DNA of 64,000 nt from JAVVEG01 sp032251455 (GCA_032251455.1 JAVVEG010000004.1:1-64000); one strand, 5' to 3'; positions 53,656 to 63,365 are shown, counted from the stretch's first letter. Notes: generated by a model from the letters alone, not told the origin. Translations and numbers: made by a program.

Positions 53656-55065
53656 ATGTCTGAGAAGACTTTAACGCTAATCAAAGATAACGATGTAAAG
53701 TGGGTTGACCTCCGTTTTACAGACACGCGCGGCAAGTGGCAACACGTGACCTTCCCGGCAACTGCCGTGGATGAGGATTTCATGAACGGGGTCATGTTCG
53801 ATGGCTCTTCCGTGGCTGGCTGGAAAGGCATCAATGAATCGGACATGATTCTGGTTCCCGATGACCACACCGCCGTACTCGACCCTTTTGCTGACGAACC
53901 CCAGATAAACCTGACCTGCGACATCATCGAACCACGCACCATGCAGGGTTATAACCGCGACCCCCGCTCTGTCGCCCGCCGCGCTGAAGAATACCTGAAA
54001 TCCACCGGGATTGGAGACAAGGCCTTCTTTGGTCCCGAGCCTGAATTCTTTGTCTTTGACGAAGTCAAATGGAAAACCGAGATGAGTCAGTCTTTCTTCA
54101 GAATCGGTTCTGAAGAGGCAGCCTGGTCCAGCGATGCCAAGATCGAAGGCGGCAATATGGGCCACCGCCCCAAGGTCAAGGGCGGATACTTTCCGGTACC
54201 ACCGGTCGACTCCCTGTCGGATCTGCGCGGCGCCATGTGCGATACCATGGCGGCCATGGGCCTGACCATCGAGCTGCACCATCATGAAGTGGCCAATGCC
54301 GGCCAGTGCGAGATTGGCACACGATTCAACACACTGGTCGCCAAGGCAGATGAAACCCAGATACTGAAATACTGCGTCCACAATACCGCCCATGCCTTCG
54401 GCAAGACTGCCACCTTCATGCCCAAGCCCCTGGTCGGGGACAATGGCAGCGGCATGCACGTCCATATGTCCATCGCCAAAGACGGCAAGAACATGTTTGC
54501 TGGCGAAGGCTATGCCGGCCTGTCGGATACCGCGCTGTACTATATCGGTGGCATCATCAAGCATGCCAAGGCGCTGAATGCCTTCGGCAATGCCTCCACC
54601 AACTCCTACAAGCGTCTGGTCAAGGGCTTCGAGGCACCAACCCTGCTGGCCTACTCCTCACGCAACCGTTCCGCCTCCATCCGCATCCCCTACATCCTGG
54701 GTGGCAACCCGCGGGGTGTGCGTATCGAGGTTCGCTTCGGCGACTGCACGGCCAACCCGTATCTGTATTTTGCTGCGATGCTGATGGCTGGCCTGGATGG
54801 CATCAAGAACAAAATTCATCCCGGCGAACCGGCCAGCAAGGATCTGTACGATCTGGAGCCGGAAGAAGAGGCTTTGATTCCCAAGGTCTGTTATTCCCTG
54901 GATGAGGCGCTGGAATCCCTGGATCAGGACCGTGATTTCCTGAAAGAGGGTGGCGTTTTCTGTGATGATCTGATCGATGCGTACATCGCGCTGAAGTCAG
55001 CCGATTGCACCCGTCTGAACAGCTCGGCTCACCCGGTTGAGTTTGATATGTACTACAGCGTGTAA
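53656..55065 (+). CDS. glnA: Glutamine synthetase type I
   Basis: GlnA condenses glutamate and ammonia to glutamine, the main entry of ammonium. The 469-residue length equals that of E. coli. Motifs include the Asp latch FDGSSVAGWKGI, metal ligands in FFGPEPEFFVFDE, MVGDNGSGMHVHMS (here LVGDNGSGMHVHMS) and ATP-binding KPLVGDNG. The adenylylation tyrosine is in DLYDLEPEEE, so covalent control by GlnE is expected. An NtrC/sigma-54 promoter region lies upstream and a strong terminator downstream. Confidence 0.98.
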   Translation: MSEKTLTLIKDNDVKWVDLRFTDTRGKWQHVTFPATAVDEDFMNGVMFDGSSVAGWKGINESDMILVPDDHTAVLDPFADEPQINLTCDIIEPRTMQGYNRDPRSVARRAEEYLKSTGIGDKAFFGPEPEFFVFDEVKWKTEMSQSFFRIGSEEAAWSSDAKIEGGNMGHRPKVKGGYFPVPPVDSLSDLRGAMCDTMAAMGLTIELHHHEVANAGQCEIGTRFNTLVAKADETQILKYCVHNTAHAFGKTATFMPKPLVGDNGSGMHVHMSIAKDGKNMFAGEGYAGLSDTALYYIGGIIKHAKALNAFGNASTNSYKRLVKGFEAPTLLAYSSRNRSASIRIPYILGGNPRGVRIEVRFGDCTANPYLYFAAMLMAGLDGIKNKIHPGEPASKDLYDLEPEEEALIPKVCYSLDEALESLDQDRDFLKEGGVFCDDLIDAYIALKSADCTRLNSSAHPVEFDMYYSV

Positions 55066-55082
55066 TTGCTGCGCTGCTTGAT

Positions 55083-55112
55083 AAAAAAACCCGGCTTGGT
55101 CCGGGTTTTTTT
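55083..55112. terminator. Intrinsic terminator after glnA
   Basis: A perfect 12-bp stem (AAAAAAACCCGG at 55083-55094 with CCGGGTTTTTTT at 55101-55112) with a 6-base loop starts 17 bases after the glnA stop. The U tract follows the GC-rich part of the stem. The symmetric A and T runs would let it work in both directions. Confidence 0.92.
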
Positions 55113-55163
55113 ATGTTTGGGGATGCGCTGGTGGTTGGATGGCTGGATGGTTGGGAAGTAGTG

Positions 55164-55277
55164 TGAGAAGGGGGAGGCAGCAGTGTGGCGGACACGCCTG
55201 TAAATACATCCCTGTAAGGCTCGGCGCCAGCCATCCATGGCTGGCGACGGTCCGCCACACTGCTGCCTCCCCCTTCT
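55164..55277. repeat. 114-bp nested inverted-repeat element between glnA and ntrB
   Basis: Arms of 29 bp (55164-55192 and 55249-55277) are perfect inverted repeats. The 56-base interior contains a second hairpin with 10-bp arms (CGCCAGCCAT at 55224-55233 and ATGGCTGGCG at 55236-55245). Nothing here looks protein-coding. It resembles an extragenic palindromic (REP/BIME or MITE-like) element, inferred from structure alone. Confidence 0.85.
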
Positions 55278-55369
55278 CTTCGTCCCCTATCACGGATTCC
55301 TTGCCTTGCGACCCTGGCAGCAAACCAATACTGCAAGGGTAGGGCCGGGAAAGGGCAGAGTTTGCTGAA

Positions 55370-55386
55370 TGCACCAAAGCAGTGCA
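55370..55386. promoter_or_regulatory. NtrC-type site upstream of ntrB
   Basis: TGCACCAAAGCAGTGCA has the GCAC-N7-GTGC core of NtrC sites with correct spacing. It lies about 250 bases before the ntrB start and after the glnA terminator. In E. coli, NtrC binds and represses the glnL promoter at a comparable place, so autoregulation is a reasonable inference. Confidence 0.65.
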
Positions 55387-55638
55387 TAGTGAGGGGGTTC
55401 TTTGCTGACATGCCTTGCCTTTCATGTCGGGCAAAGCCTGAAAGTTGCATAAATAGCTCGTGGAAGCAGGAACCGATCACGATTATTGCGCCATAAGCGA
55501 GTCGAGACTGAAGCTGGTTTGCTTATTGCATAGACATTGCAGGTAAGCGCAAGTGGGATTGGGCTGATGCAGCCGGACCTTAATCGGAACTTAGCTTGTC
55601 GCACCCCTGTTGTGGACCCATTGGAGAGAACCCGGAAA

Positions 55639-56598
55639 GTGATCCTGGACAAAACTCAGAAACGGCTGCTGGATAATCTGACCACCGGCATCATTGTGTT
55701 GGACAAGAATCTGAGGCTGATACACATCAACGTCGCCGCGGAAAGCCTGTTCGCCATCAGCGGCCGCCAATGCCAGCAGGCTTTCATCGGTGACATCCTG
55801 ATCAATGCCGAGCAGGACATTGCCGATATCAGCAATGCCCACTCCAGCAATCGCAGTTTTACCCGGCGTCGCGCTGAATTGCAGACACTGCACAGCAAGC
55901 CGATCACCGTCGATTACACAGTCACCCCGCTGCTGGAAATGGGCAAGGCGCATATCCTGATGGAAATACAGTCCCTAACCTACGCCGAGCGCATCAACCG
56001 GGACGAGGCCCTGATCTCGACCCACGAAACCACCCGGGAACTGGTGCGAGGCCTGGCGCATGAAATCAAGAACCCGCTGGGTGGCATCCGTGGCGCAGCG
56101 CAACTGCTGGCCCAGGAATTACCCGATTCTGAGCTGACCGACTACACCAATGTCATTATCGAGGAAGCCGACCGGCTGCATAAGCTGGTGGACAGACTGG
56201 TCGGCTCACGCAAACTGCCTGAAATGAAACCGCTCAATATCCATGAAGTNNNNNNNNNNNNNNNNNNNNNNNNNNNNNNNNNNNNNNNNNNNNNNNNNNN
56301 NNNNNNNNNNNNNNNNNNNNNNNNNNNNNNNNNNNNNNNNNNNNNNNNNCGCATCGAGGTCATTGATAACGGGCCAGGTATCCCTGATGAACTCATCAGC
56401 AGTATCTTCTACCCGATGATCAGTGGCCGGGCGGAAGGGACAGGGCTTGGTCTTTCCATCGCCCACTCTATCATCAACCAGCACCAGGGCATCATCGAGT
56501 GCAGCAGCAAGCCAGGAGAAACCACTTTTTCCATTTTTCTGCCTATTGAAAAAAACCAGGCAACAAACCAACAGCAAGAAAAAAATGACCACAGCTGA
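55639..56598 (+). CDS. ntrB: Nitrogen sensor kinase NtrB (GlnL), middle lost in gap
   Basis: NtrB phosphorylates NtrC when nitrogen is limiting, under control of PII. The PAS-like N terminus begins near LLDNLTTGIIVLDKNLRLIH. The H box is GLAHEIKNPLGGIRGAAQLL and the G1 box is VIDNGPGIPDELISSIFYPM, with GRAEGTGLGLSIAHSIINQH after it. In E. coli NtrB about 85 residues lie between the positions flanking the 100-N run, so true sequence including the N box is missing. I chose GTG 55639 because it leaves 8 residues before LLDNLTT, as in relatives. Longer frames start at 55537 or 55567. Confidence 0.93.
   Translation: MILDKTQKRLLDNLTTGIIVLDKNLRLIHINVAAESLFAISGRQCQQAFIGDILINAEQDIADISNAHSSNRSFTRRRAELQTLHSKPITVDYTVTPLLEMGKAHILMEIQSLTYAERINRDEALISTHETTRELVRGLAHEIKNPLGGIRGAAQLLAQELPDSELTDYTNVIIEEADRLHKLVDRLVGSRKLPEMKPLNIHEXXXXXXXXXXXXXXXXXXXXXXXXXXXXXXXXXXRIEVIDNGPGIPDELISSIFYPMISGRAEGTGLGLSIAHSIINQHQGIIECSSKPGETTFSIFLPIEKNQATNQQQEKNDHS
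56250..56349. other. Assembly gap (100 N) inside ntrB
   Basis: The flanks show no overlap. The missing part of NtrB is estimated at about 255 bases from family length, so the N run understates the true gap. Confidence 0.97.
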
Positions 56599-56647
56599 AT
56601 ACACATGAATCTTACCAGGCAACACGTATGCAACAGGGTTATCCACA

Positions 56648-58075
56648 ATGAGTAAATACAATTCGGTCTGGATTCTGGACGACGACAAGTCCATCCGCTG
56701 GGTGCTGGAAAAATCACTCAGCAAGACCGGTCTGCACACGCTCAGTTTTGACAATGGCGATGATCTGCTGCATCGCCTGGAGAAAGAGCAACCTGACGCC
56801 ATAATCAGCGATATCCGCATGCCCGGCATCAATGGCCTGGATCTGCTCTCCTCGGTGCAGGACCAGTTCCCGCAGTTGCCGGTCATCATCATGACCGCTC
56901 ACTCGGATCTTGACAGCGCCGTCTCCTCCTACAGCCGTGGCGCCTTTGAGTACCTGCCCAAGCCTTTCGATATCGACGAGGCCGTGGCCATGACCCAGCG
57001 CGCCCTAGAAAAGGCCCGGGAACAGCACATCGATGTATCGCCACCCAAGCGCGAGAAAAGCCAGGAGATCATCGGCGAAGCCCCTGCCATGCAGGAAGTG
57101 TTTCGTGCCATAGGTCGTCTGTCACAATCCAATATCACGGTCCTGATCAATGGCGAATCCGGCACCGGCAAGGAACTGGTCGCACAAGCCCTGCATCGGC
57201 ATGGCCCGCGCCGGGACAAACAGTTCATTGCACTGAATGTGGCGGCCATCCCCAAAGATCTGATCGAATCGGAACTGTTCGGCCACGAAAAGGGTTCCTT
57301 TACCGGTGCCAGCGCCAACCGGACCGGCCGCTTTGAGCAGGCCAATGGCGGCACCCTGTTCCTGGATGAAATCGGTGACATGCCTGCCGAAACCCAGACC
57401 CGGCTCTTGCGCGTACTTTCCGATGGCGAATTCTACCGGGTTGGCGGCCACACGCCCATCAAGGTGGATGTCCGCATCATTGCCGCCACGCACCAGAACC
57501 TGGAACAACTGGTCTCGCAACACCTGTTCCGTGAAGACCTGTTCCACCGGCTCAACGTCATTCGCATTCATATCCCCCGCCTGCGCGACCGGCAGGAAGA
57601 CATTCCCCGCCTGGCCCGTCATTTCCTGTCCCGAGCGGCGGAAGAGCTGGACGTGGAAGCCAAGGTCCTGCGTCCGGAAACCGAAAAGTACATTACCGGC
57701 TTGAGCTGGCCGGGCAATGTGCGCCAACTGGAAAACTTCTGTCGCTGGATTACCGTGATGGCCTCCAGCCGAGAAGTCCGGGTGGACGATCTGCCACCGG
57801 AACTGCTGGCAACGACCGCACAGGACAGCAATATCCAAAGCTGGACCCAGTTGCTGGAAAGCTGGGCCAACCAGGAACTGAACCTGGGCCACAGCGGCAT
57901 CCTGCAGCAGGCCACCCCCGAATTTGAACGCACCATGATCGAGGTGGCCCTGAAACACACCCTGGGGCGCCGTCGCGATGCCGCCCTTCTGCTGGGCTGG
58001 GGCCGCAACACCCTGACCCGCAAGATCAAGGACCTGGGTATCGAACATGCAGACGACAGTGATCCCGAAGCATAG
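56648..58075 (+). CDS. ntrC: Nitrogen regulator NtrC (GlnG)
   Basis: NtrC is the sigma-54 activator of the nitrogen regulon. The 475-residue product has a receiver domain (ILDDDKSIRWVLEKSL, phosphoacceptor in IISDIRMPGI). The AAA+ domain has Walker A NGESGTGKELVAQAL and the sigma-54 loop GSFTGA, where most relatives have GAFTGA. Walker B is GGTLFLDEIGDMP, and the Fis-type helix-turn-helix is in RRRDAALLLGWGRNTLTRKI. It lies 49 bases after ntrB. Confidence 0.96.
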   Translation: MSKYNSVWILDDDKSIRWVLEKSLSKTGLHTLSFDNGDDLLHRLEKEQPDAIISDIRMPGINGLDLLSSVQDQFPQLPVIIMTAHSDLDSAVSSYSRGAFEYLPKPFDIDEAVAMTQRALEKAREQHIDVSPPKREKSQEIIGEAPAMQEVFRAIGRLSQSNITVLINGESGTGKELVAQALHRHGPRRDKQFIALNVAAIPKDLIESELFGHEKGSFTGASANRTGRFEQANGGTLFLDEIGDMPAETQTRLLRVLSDGEFYRVGGHTPIKVDVRIIAATHQNLEQLVSQHLFREDLFHRLNVIRIHIPRLRDRQEDIPRLARHFLSRAAEELDVEAKVLRPETEKYITGLSWPGNVRQLENFCRWITVMASSREVRVDDLPPELLATTAQDSNIQSWTQLLESWANQELNLGHSGILQQATPEFERTMIEVALKHTLGRRRDAALLLGWGRNTLTRKIKDLGIEHADDSDPEA

Positions 58076-58180
58076 ATCCGGAAAAAACCGGGATGTAGCG
58101 AAACGTTACAGAGGTTGAAATGCGCCAGCAGTGAGCCTATATTTGCCGATTGAATTTTCCAGATTGGCAGGCTGTTACCC

Positions 58181-59179
58181 ATGGTTGAGATTGATCACAT
58201 CAGCAAGCGTTTCGAGCATTTCACCGCAGTAGATGACCTGAGTTTTACCGTTGCCGAAGGGGAAGTCCTGGGCTTTCTCGGCCCCAACGGCGCCGGGAAA
58301 TCGACCACCATGAAAATCATTACCGGCTTTCTGGCGCCCAGCAGTGGTTCAGTGCGCATCGACGGCCACGACATTGCCACCGATCCCCTTGCCGTCAAAT
58401 CCCTGATCGGCTATCTGCCTGAAGGCGCGCCCAGCTATCCCGACATGACCACGCTGGAGTTTCTGAACTTCATCGCCGATGTGCGCGGTTTTGCGGGTGA
58501 GGAGAAAGCGCACCGGATCCAGCATGTGCTGCAGGAAGTGGCTCTGGAAGAAGTCTGCCATCAGACCATCGACACTCTGTCCAAGGGCTTCAAGCGCCGG
58601 GTTGGTCTGGCCCAGGCCATCATCCATGATCCCAAGGTGCTGATTCTTGACGAACCCACCGATGGCCTGGATCCCAATCAGAAACACCATGTCCGCGAGC
58701 TGATCAAAAACCTGTCACGGGACAAGATCGTCATTATCTCCACCCATATCCTGGAAGAGGTGTCGGCGGTCTGTACCCGTGCCATCATCATTGCCGAAGG
58801 CCGCATGGTTGCCGATGGCACCCCCAGGGAACTGGAGACCCGCTCGCGCTACCACCACGCTGTCGAAATCCAGCTCACCGACGCCTTCGACCTGCAGCAG
58901 GCACTTAAGGACATGAGCGAGATCAGCACGGTGGAACAGCACCCGGACAATGCGCTGCAGTACACCCTCATCCCGCGTGATGGCGAGGCCATTTTCCGAC
59001 TGGTCGCCGAAAAGGCGCAGTCCGGACACTGGCCAATTGCCGAATTCCATCCGGCAAGGGGGCAACTGGAAGATTATTTCAGAACCATCACCCAGAGCGC
59101 AGACACTTCAGTAACAACCGCCAGGGTAACGACCACCAAGGCAAGAACCGCAACGGCAGCAGAAAGAGAGCAGGCATAG
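58181..59179 (+). CDS. ABC transporter ATPase, GldA/CcmA-like
   Basis: The 332-residue ATPase has Walker A GPNGAGKSTTMKI, signature TLSKGFKRRVGLAQAII and Walker B VLILDEPTDGLDPNQ, with the switch histidine in STHILEEVSAV. A C-terminal extension of about 120 residues follows, as in GldA-type ATPases. It begins a three-gene transcript with the permease (2 bases downstream) and the GldG-like protein. Despite the name from Flavobacterium gliding, such systems occur in non-gliding bacteria and their substrates are unknown. Confidence 0.9.
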   Translation: MVEIDHISKRFEHFTAVDDLSFTVAEGEVLGFLGPNGAGKSTTMKIITGFLAPSSGSVRIDGHDIATDPLAVKSLIGYLPEGAPSYPDMTTLEFLNFIADVRGFAGEEKAHRIQHVLQEVALEEVCHQTIDTLSKGFKRRVGLAQAIIHDPKVLILDEPTDGLDPNQKHHVRELIKNLSRDKIVIISTHILEEVSAVCTRAIIIAEGRMVADGTPRELETRSRYHHAVEIQLTDAFDLQQALKDMSEISTVEQHPDNALQYTLIPRDGEAIFRLVAEKAQSGHWPIAEFHPARGQLEDYFRTITQSADTSVTTARVTTTKARTATAAEREQA

Positions 59180-59181
59180 TC

Positions 59182-59916
59182 ATGGGCACCACCGTCTTCA
59201 TTTTCAAACGCGAACTGGCCAATTATTTTGCCACCCCACTGGCCTATATCTTTATCGTCATCTTTCTGGTCATGAACGGTATCTTCACTTTCGACATGGG
59301 CGGCTTCTACATCCGCGGCCAGGCTGATCTGCAACCCTTCTTCAGTTTTCATCCCTGGCTGTACCTGTTCATGATTCCGGCACTGGCCATGGGCCTGTGG
59401 GCCGATGAGCGCAAGTCCGGCACCATCGAGCTGCTGCTGACCCTGCCTATTCGTCTGGCCGATGCCGTCATCGCCAAGTTCCTGGCAGCCTGGGTGTTGA
59501 GTGGTATAGCCCTGCTGTTGACCTTCCCCATCTGGATAACCGTCAATTACCTGGGCAATCCGGATAACGGGGTGATCCTGGCAGCCTATCTGGGCAGCTG
59601 GCTGATGGCTGGCGGTTTCCTGGCCATCGGTTCCGGCATGTCGGCCATCACCCGCAACCCGGTCATCGCCTTCATCCTGACCGTGGCCGTCTGTTTTGTC
59701 TTTGTCGCCACCGGTTCACCCATCGTGCTCAATGTTTTCTCTGGCTGGGCGCCACAGATTCTGGTGGACGCCATTGCGGCGCTGAGTTTTCTCACCCATT
59801 TCGATGCCATCAGCAAAGGGGTGATCGATCTGCGCGATATACTTTTCTACCTCATCTTCATCCTGTCATGGCTGCTGGCCACGGCCATCATCATTGAACT
59901 GAAAAAAGCAAACTAG
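59182..59916 (+). CDS. ABC-2 type permease, GldF-like
   Basis: The 244-residue protein has six predicted membrane helices. The N terminus FIFKRELANYFATPLAYIFI and the loop MGLWADERKSGTIELLLTLPI are typical of ABC-2 exporters of the GldF/NosY class. It starts 2 bases after the ATPase and ends 9 bases before the GldG-like gene. Confidence 0.9.
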   Translation: MGTTVFIFKRELANYFATPLAYIFIVIFLVMNGIFTFDMGGFYIRGQADLQPFFSFHPWLYLFMIPALAMGLWADERKSGTIELLLTLPIRLADAVIAKFLAAWVLSGIALLLTFPIWITVNYLGNPDNGVILAAYLGSWLMAGGFLAIGSGMSAITRNPVIAFILTVAVCFVFVATGSPIVLNVFSGWAPQILVDAIAALSFLTHFDAISKGVIDLRDILFYLIFILSWLLATAIIIELKKAN

Positions 59917-59925
59917 GAGCAGGCG

Positions 59926-62023
59926 ATGAACAACAGATCCCTTTTCTCTGCCACCGGTCTTGCCCTTACCGGATTATTCCTGCTGGTCAGCATAGCCCTG
60001 ATCAGCAGTTTCCCGCGGCTGCGTATCGATCTGACCCAGGACAGGCTCTATACCCTGGCGGACGGCACCCGGAATATTGTGGCCGGGTTGCAGCAACCGA
60101 TGCAGCTGCTCTTCTTCTATTCCGAGGAAGCAACGGCGGATGTCCCCCAACTGCGCGCCTATGGCACCCGGGTGCAGGAACTGCTGCGGGAGATGGTCAT
60201 AGCCAGCAATGGCAAACTGAACCTGCAGGTCATCGATCCTCAGCCCTTCTCGGTCGAGGAAGACCTGGCCACCGAGTATGGAGTTCAGGCAGTGCCCCTG
60301 TCTGCCGGGGGCGAGGAGATCTACTTCGGTCTGGTCGTTGTCGATGGGGTTGGTGATGGGGCTAGTGATGGAACCACCGAAACGGAAACAGACACCACCG
60401 CAGTGGCTGACAAGGTATTCCAGACCATGCCGCTGATCCGGCCCGACCAGGAAACCTTTCTGGAATATGAATTTTCCCGCTTGATCTCACTGGTGGAAAA
60501 TCCCGAGCCTCCCGTGATCGGTCTGATCACCGACCTTTCCATCGATGGTGGCTTCAACCCGGCCAGTGGCCAGGCCACCCCGGCCTGGGCCATCATGCAA
60601 AGCATCCGCTATGTCTACGACGTGCGCCGCATCGAGCCCTTTGCCGACACCATAGACGAGGATATCGATATTCTGATGCTGGTTCATCCCCAGGATCTGG
60701 AGCAGCAGACACTTTATGCCATCGACCAGTTCGTCTTGCGCGGTGGCAAGGCCATGGTGTTTGTCGACCCCAATGCCGATTCCCAATCGCAGCAGAATAT
60801 GGCCGGTGTGGGCAATTTCCAGGACCTGTCCTCGAATCTGGAACCCCTGCTGTCCGCCTGGGGCGTGAACTATGACAATCAGCGCGTGCTGGCCGACCAG
60901 GACCTGGCCCTGTTCGTCACCATGGGCCAGTCGCAACGTCCCATCACCCATCTCGGTATGCTGGGTATTCAGCGGGCACAAGGCGGCTTTGCTGATGACA
61001 TTGTCACCGGCGGCCTTGAAATCATGAACCTGTCCTCTATCGGTGCGCTGAGCCAGGCCGAGAATGCCAGCACCCGTTTTGACCCCCTGATCCAGTCCAG
61101 CAGCAATGCCATGCTGATGGAAGCCGAATTCTTCAGGGCCTTGACCGACCCGACCATTCTGCAGGATGAATTCAGTCCAAGTGGTCAGCGTTATACCGTC
61201 GCCGCCCGTATCAGCGGCCCGGCCAGCACAGCTTTCCCGCAAGGCCGACCCGTCGAGGAACAAACAGAAGAACAGGCAGAGGAACAGACAGATAACGCAA
61301 CGGATGCCCCTGCTCCAGAAGCAGAAACAGCACCAGAGCCGGAAACCGCTGCCACAGANNNNNNNNNNNNNNNNNNNNNNNNNNNNNNNNNNNNNNNNNN
61401 NNNNNNNNNNNNNNNNNNNNNNNNNNNNNNNNNNNNNNNNNNNNNNNNNNNNNNNNNNGCAGGACATCAATGTGATGGTGATTGCCGATTCGGATTTTCT
61501 CTCCGACCGGATGTGGGCCCAGGTCAGCAATATGTTTGGTCAGCCCATCATTCAGGCGTTTGCCAGCAATGCCGATTTTGTCATGAACAGCCTGGATAAT
61601 CTTGCCGGCAGCGCCGACCTGATCAGCATTCGGACCCGTGGTCGCTATGCGCGCCCGTTCACCCGCGTGCTGGAGCTGCAACGAGAAGCTGACGAAAGAT
61701 TGCGCCAGGAGGAAACCCGTCTGCTGGATGCCCTGGCCGAAACCGAACAGCAACTGGCCGCCCTGAACCAGGGCTCAACCGAAAACGGGGCACTGAACCC
61801 GGAACAGGAAGCAGAAATTGATCGCTTCATCCAGCAGCAGCTGGCCACCCGGCGGCAACTGCGTGAAGTTCAGCACCGCCTGAATGAGGATATCGATCGC
61901 CTTGGTGCCCAGTTGAAACTGATCAACACCACCTTGATCCCGGTGCTGCTGGTGCTGCTCGGTCTGTTCATGGGTTACCTGCGCCGCCAGCGCAGCCAGG
62001 CCAGCAGGATGGCAAAAACCTGA
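59926..62023 (+). CDS. GldG-like ABC transporter auxiliary protein, interrupted by gap
   Basis: The visible parts match the ABC-type auxiliary (GldG) family: an N-terminal helix (LALTGLFLLVSIALISSF) and IDLTQDRLYTLADGTRNIV. The periplasmic domain has GLITDLSIDGGFNPASGQ and KAMVFVDPNAD. After the gap come INVMVIADSDFLSDRMWAQ, a coiled coil and a C-terminal helix (LIPVLLVLLGLFMGYL). The two sides of the N run are in different frames, which only shows that the real gap is not 100 bases. A Glu/Ala/Pro-rich linker lies at the left edge. DUF4340, often the next gene, is absent here. Confidence 0.88.
61359..61458. other. Assembly gap (100 N) in the GldG-like gene
   Basis: The flanks do not overlap and the reading frames on the two sides differ, so the true length differs from 100 bases. 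The left edge is a low-complexity linker (TEEQAEEQ repeats), which may have hindered assembly. Confidence 0.97.
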
Positions 62024-62042
62024 GCCGCACTCCCCCTGCTGC

Positions 62043-63365
62043 CTATCGGGGTGATTCGGCCAGGGGGAGAAAAGCGTCGACGCTTGTACCAACATCAAGC
62101 TGGCTGTGAATTTCCAGGCGACCACCATGCGCCTCGGCAATCAGCCGGCACAGATACAGACCCAGACCAAAGCCTCCGGTATGCCGCTGGCGGGAACTGT
62201 CAGGCCGATAGAAAGGCTCACTGATATGGGCCAGATGTTCTGCTGCAATACCCTCGCCCTGATCCTTCACTGTCAGTACCGCTTCACCGTTGCGGTACTG
62301 CACCGACACCGCTATTGGTTTGCCGCGCCCATAACGAATGGCATTATTGATGAGATTGGTGAGCAGCAGGCGAATGCGTAATTTGTCGATACTCATGGAA
62401 CGGTCACGCCTTGGCATGCTCAGTTCCAGGCCGCCGGGGTAGTCCCGGAACGGGGCCAGCATCAACTGAATATACCCGGCAAAATCCACTTCCTCGGCCA
62501 CCAGGGCCGAGTGTTGTGCGCTCAGCCGTTCCGCCTCGATCAGATCAGTGATCAGCAGATCAACCTCATCGATATCATCCCCCAGGTTTTTCCTGATCGT
62601 GTTTTCTTCCAGAAACTCAAGTTGCAACTTGGCGCGGGTAATCGGCGTGCGCAATTCATGGCTGATGGCCAGCAACAACTGCCGCTTGGCTTCCAGCATG
62701 GACTGCAGGGAATCAGCCATCTGGTTGACACTACGGGTCAGCTCACCCAGTTCATCGGTACGCTTGGTTTGCACCCGGTAAGCCAATTCTCCAGCACAAA
62801 TCCGCTCTGCTCCCTCGCGCAATTGCCGGACCGGCTCCAGCAGTTTGTGCACCAGAAAATAATTCAGCAGCAGCACCAGCACGCCCATGGCCACGCCCAG
62901 GTAGATGACAAAATAATCATAGTCACTGAGCGAGGGCACCTTGCGATTGAGAAAGTATTCATAACCCCCTCTGGCAACACGAATCACTTCCTCATTGCCC
63001 ACCATCATCATCTCGGCATCACTGGACAGGGCGCGCACAAACTCTGCCTGATAAATATCCAGATCATTTTCCTCATCAGACTGCCAGTTTATATGCGGGC
63101 TGCGGATTATGATGGTCAGCGATAATTCCTGAGCCAATTGCAAGGCCCGGCGCAAATCGGGCGGAATACCGATGCTGTCGACAATCAGATTGATATTGTC
63201 CAGATAGAACTCAGGAATCGGACTCAGGCGTTCGGCGCGCCAATTCTGATCGAGCTGACGCAATGACAGGGAAATGATGACAAAGAAAAAAATGATGGTA
63301 GCACTGAAAATCAGCAACAAGCGCAAGAACAGGGAATTGGCAACAGCCGGCAAGCGGATAGTCAT
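62043..63365 (-). CDS. Sensor histidine kinase, OmpR-partner type
   Basis: The 440-residue kinase has a first membrane helix (about 12-34, LRLLLIFSATIIFFFVIISL) and a periplasmic sensor region of about 110 residues. A second helix is at about 150-171, followed by a HAMP domain. The phosphoacceptor motif is AISHELRTPITRAKLQLEF. The ATP domain has an N box LLTNLINNAIRYG and G boxes VKDQGEGI and GGFGLGLYLCRLIAEAHGG. It overlaps the response regulator by 4 bases. The stimulus is unknown. Confidence 0.94.
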   Translation of the reverse strand: MTIRLPAVANSLFLRLLLIFSATIIFFFVIISLSLRQLDQNWRAERLSPIPEFYLDNINLIVDSIGIPPDLRRALQLAQELSLTIIIRSPHINWQSDEENDLDIYQAEFVRALSSDAEMMMVGNEEVIRVARGGYEYFLNRKVPSLSDYDYFVIYLGVAMGVLVLLLNYFLVHKLLEPVRQLREGAERICAGELAYRVQTKRTDELGELTRSVNQMADSLQSMLEAKRQLLLAISHELRTPITRAKLQLEFLEENTIRKNLGDDIDEVDLLITDLIEAERLSAQHSALVAEEVDFAGYIQLMLAPFRDYPGGLELSMPRRDRSMSIDKLRIRLLLTNLINNAIRYGRGKPIAVSVQYRNGEAVLTVKDQGEGIAAEHLAHISEPFYRPDSSRQRHTGGFGLGLYLCRLIAEAHGGRLEIHSQLDVGTSVDAFLPLAESPR

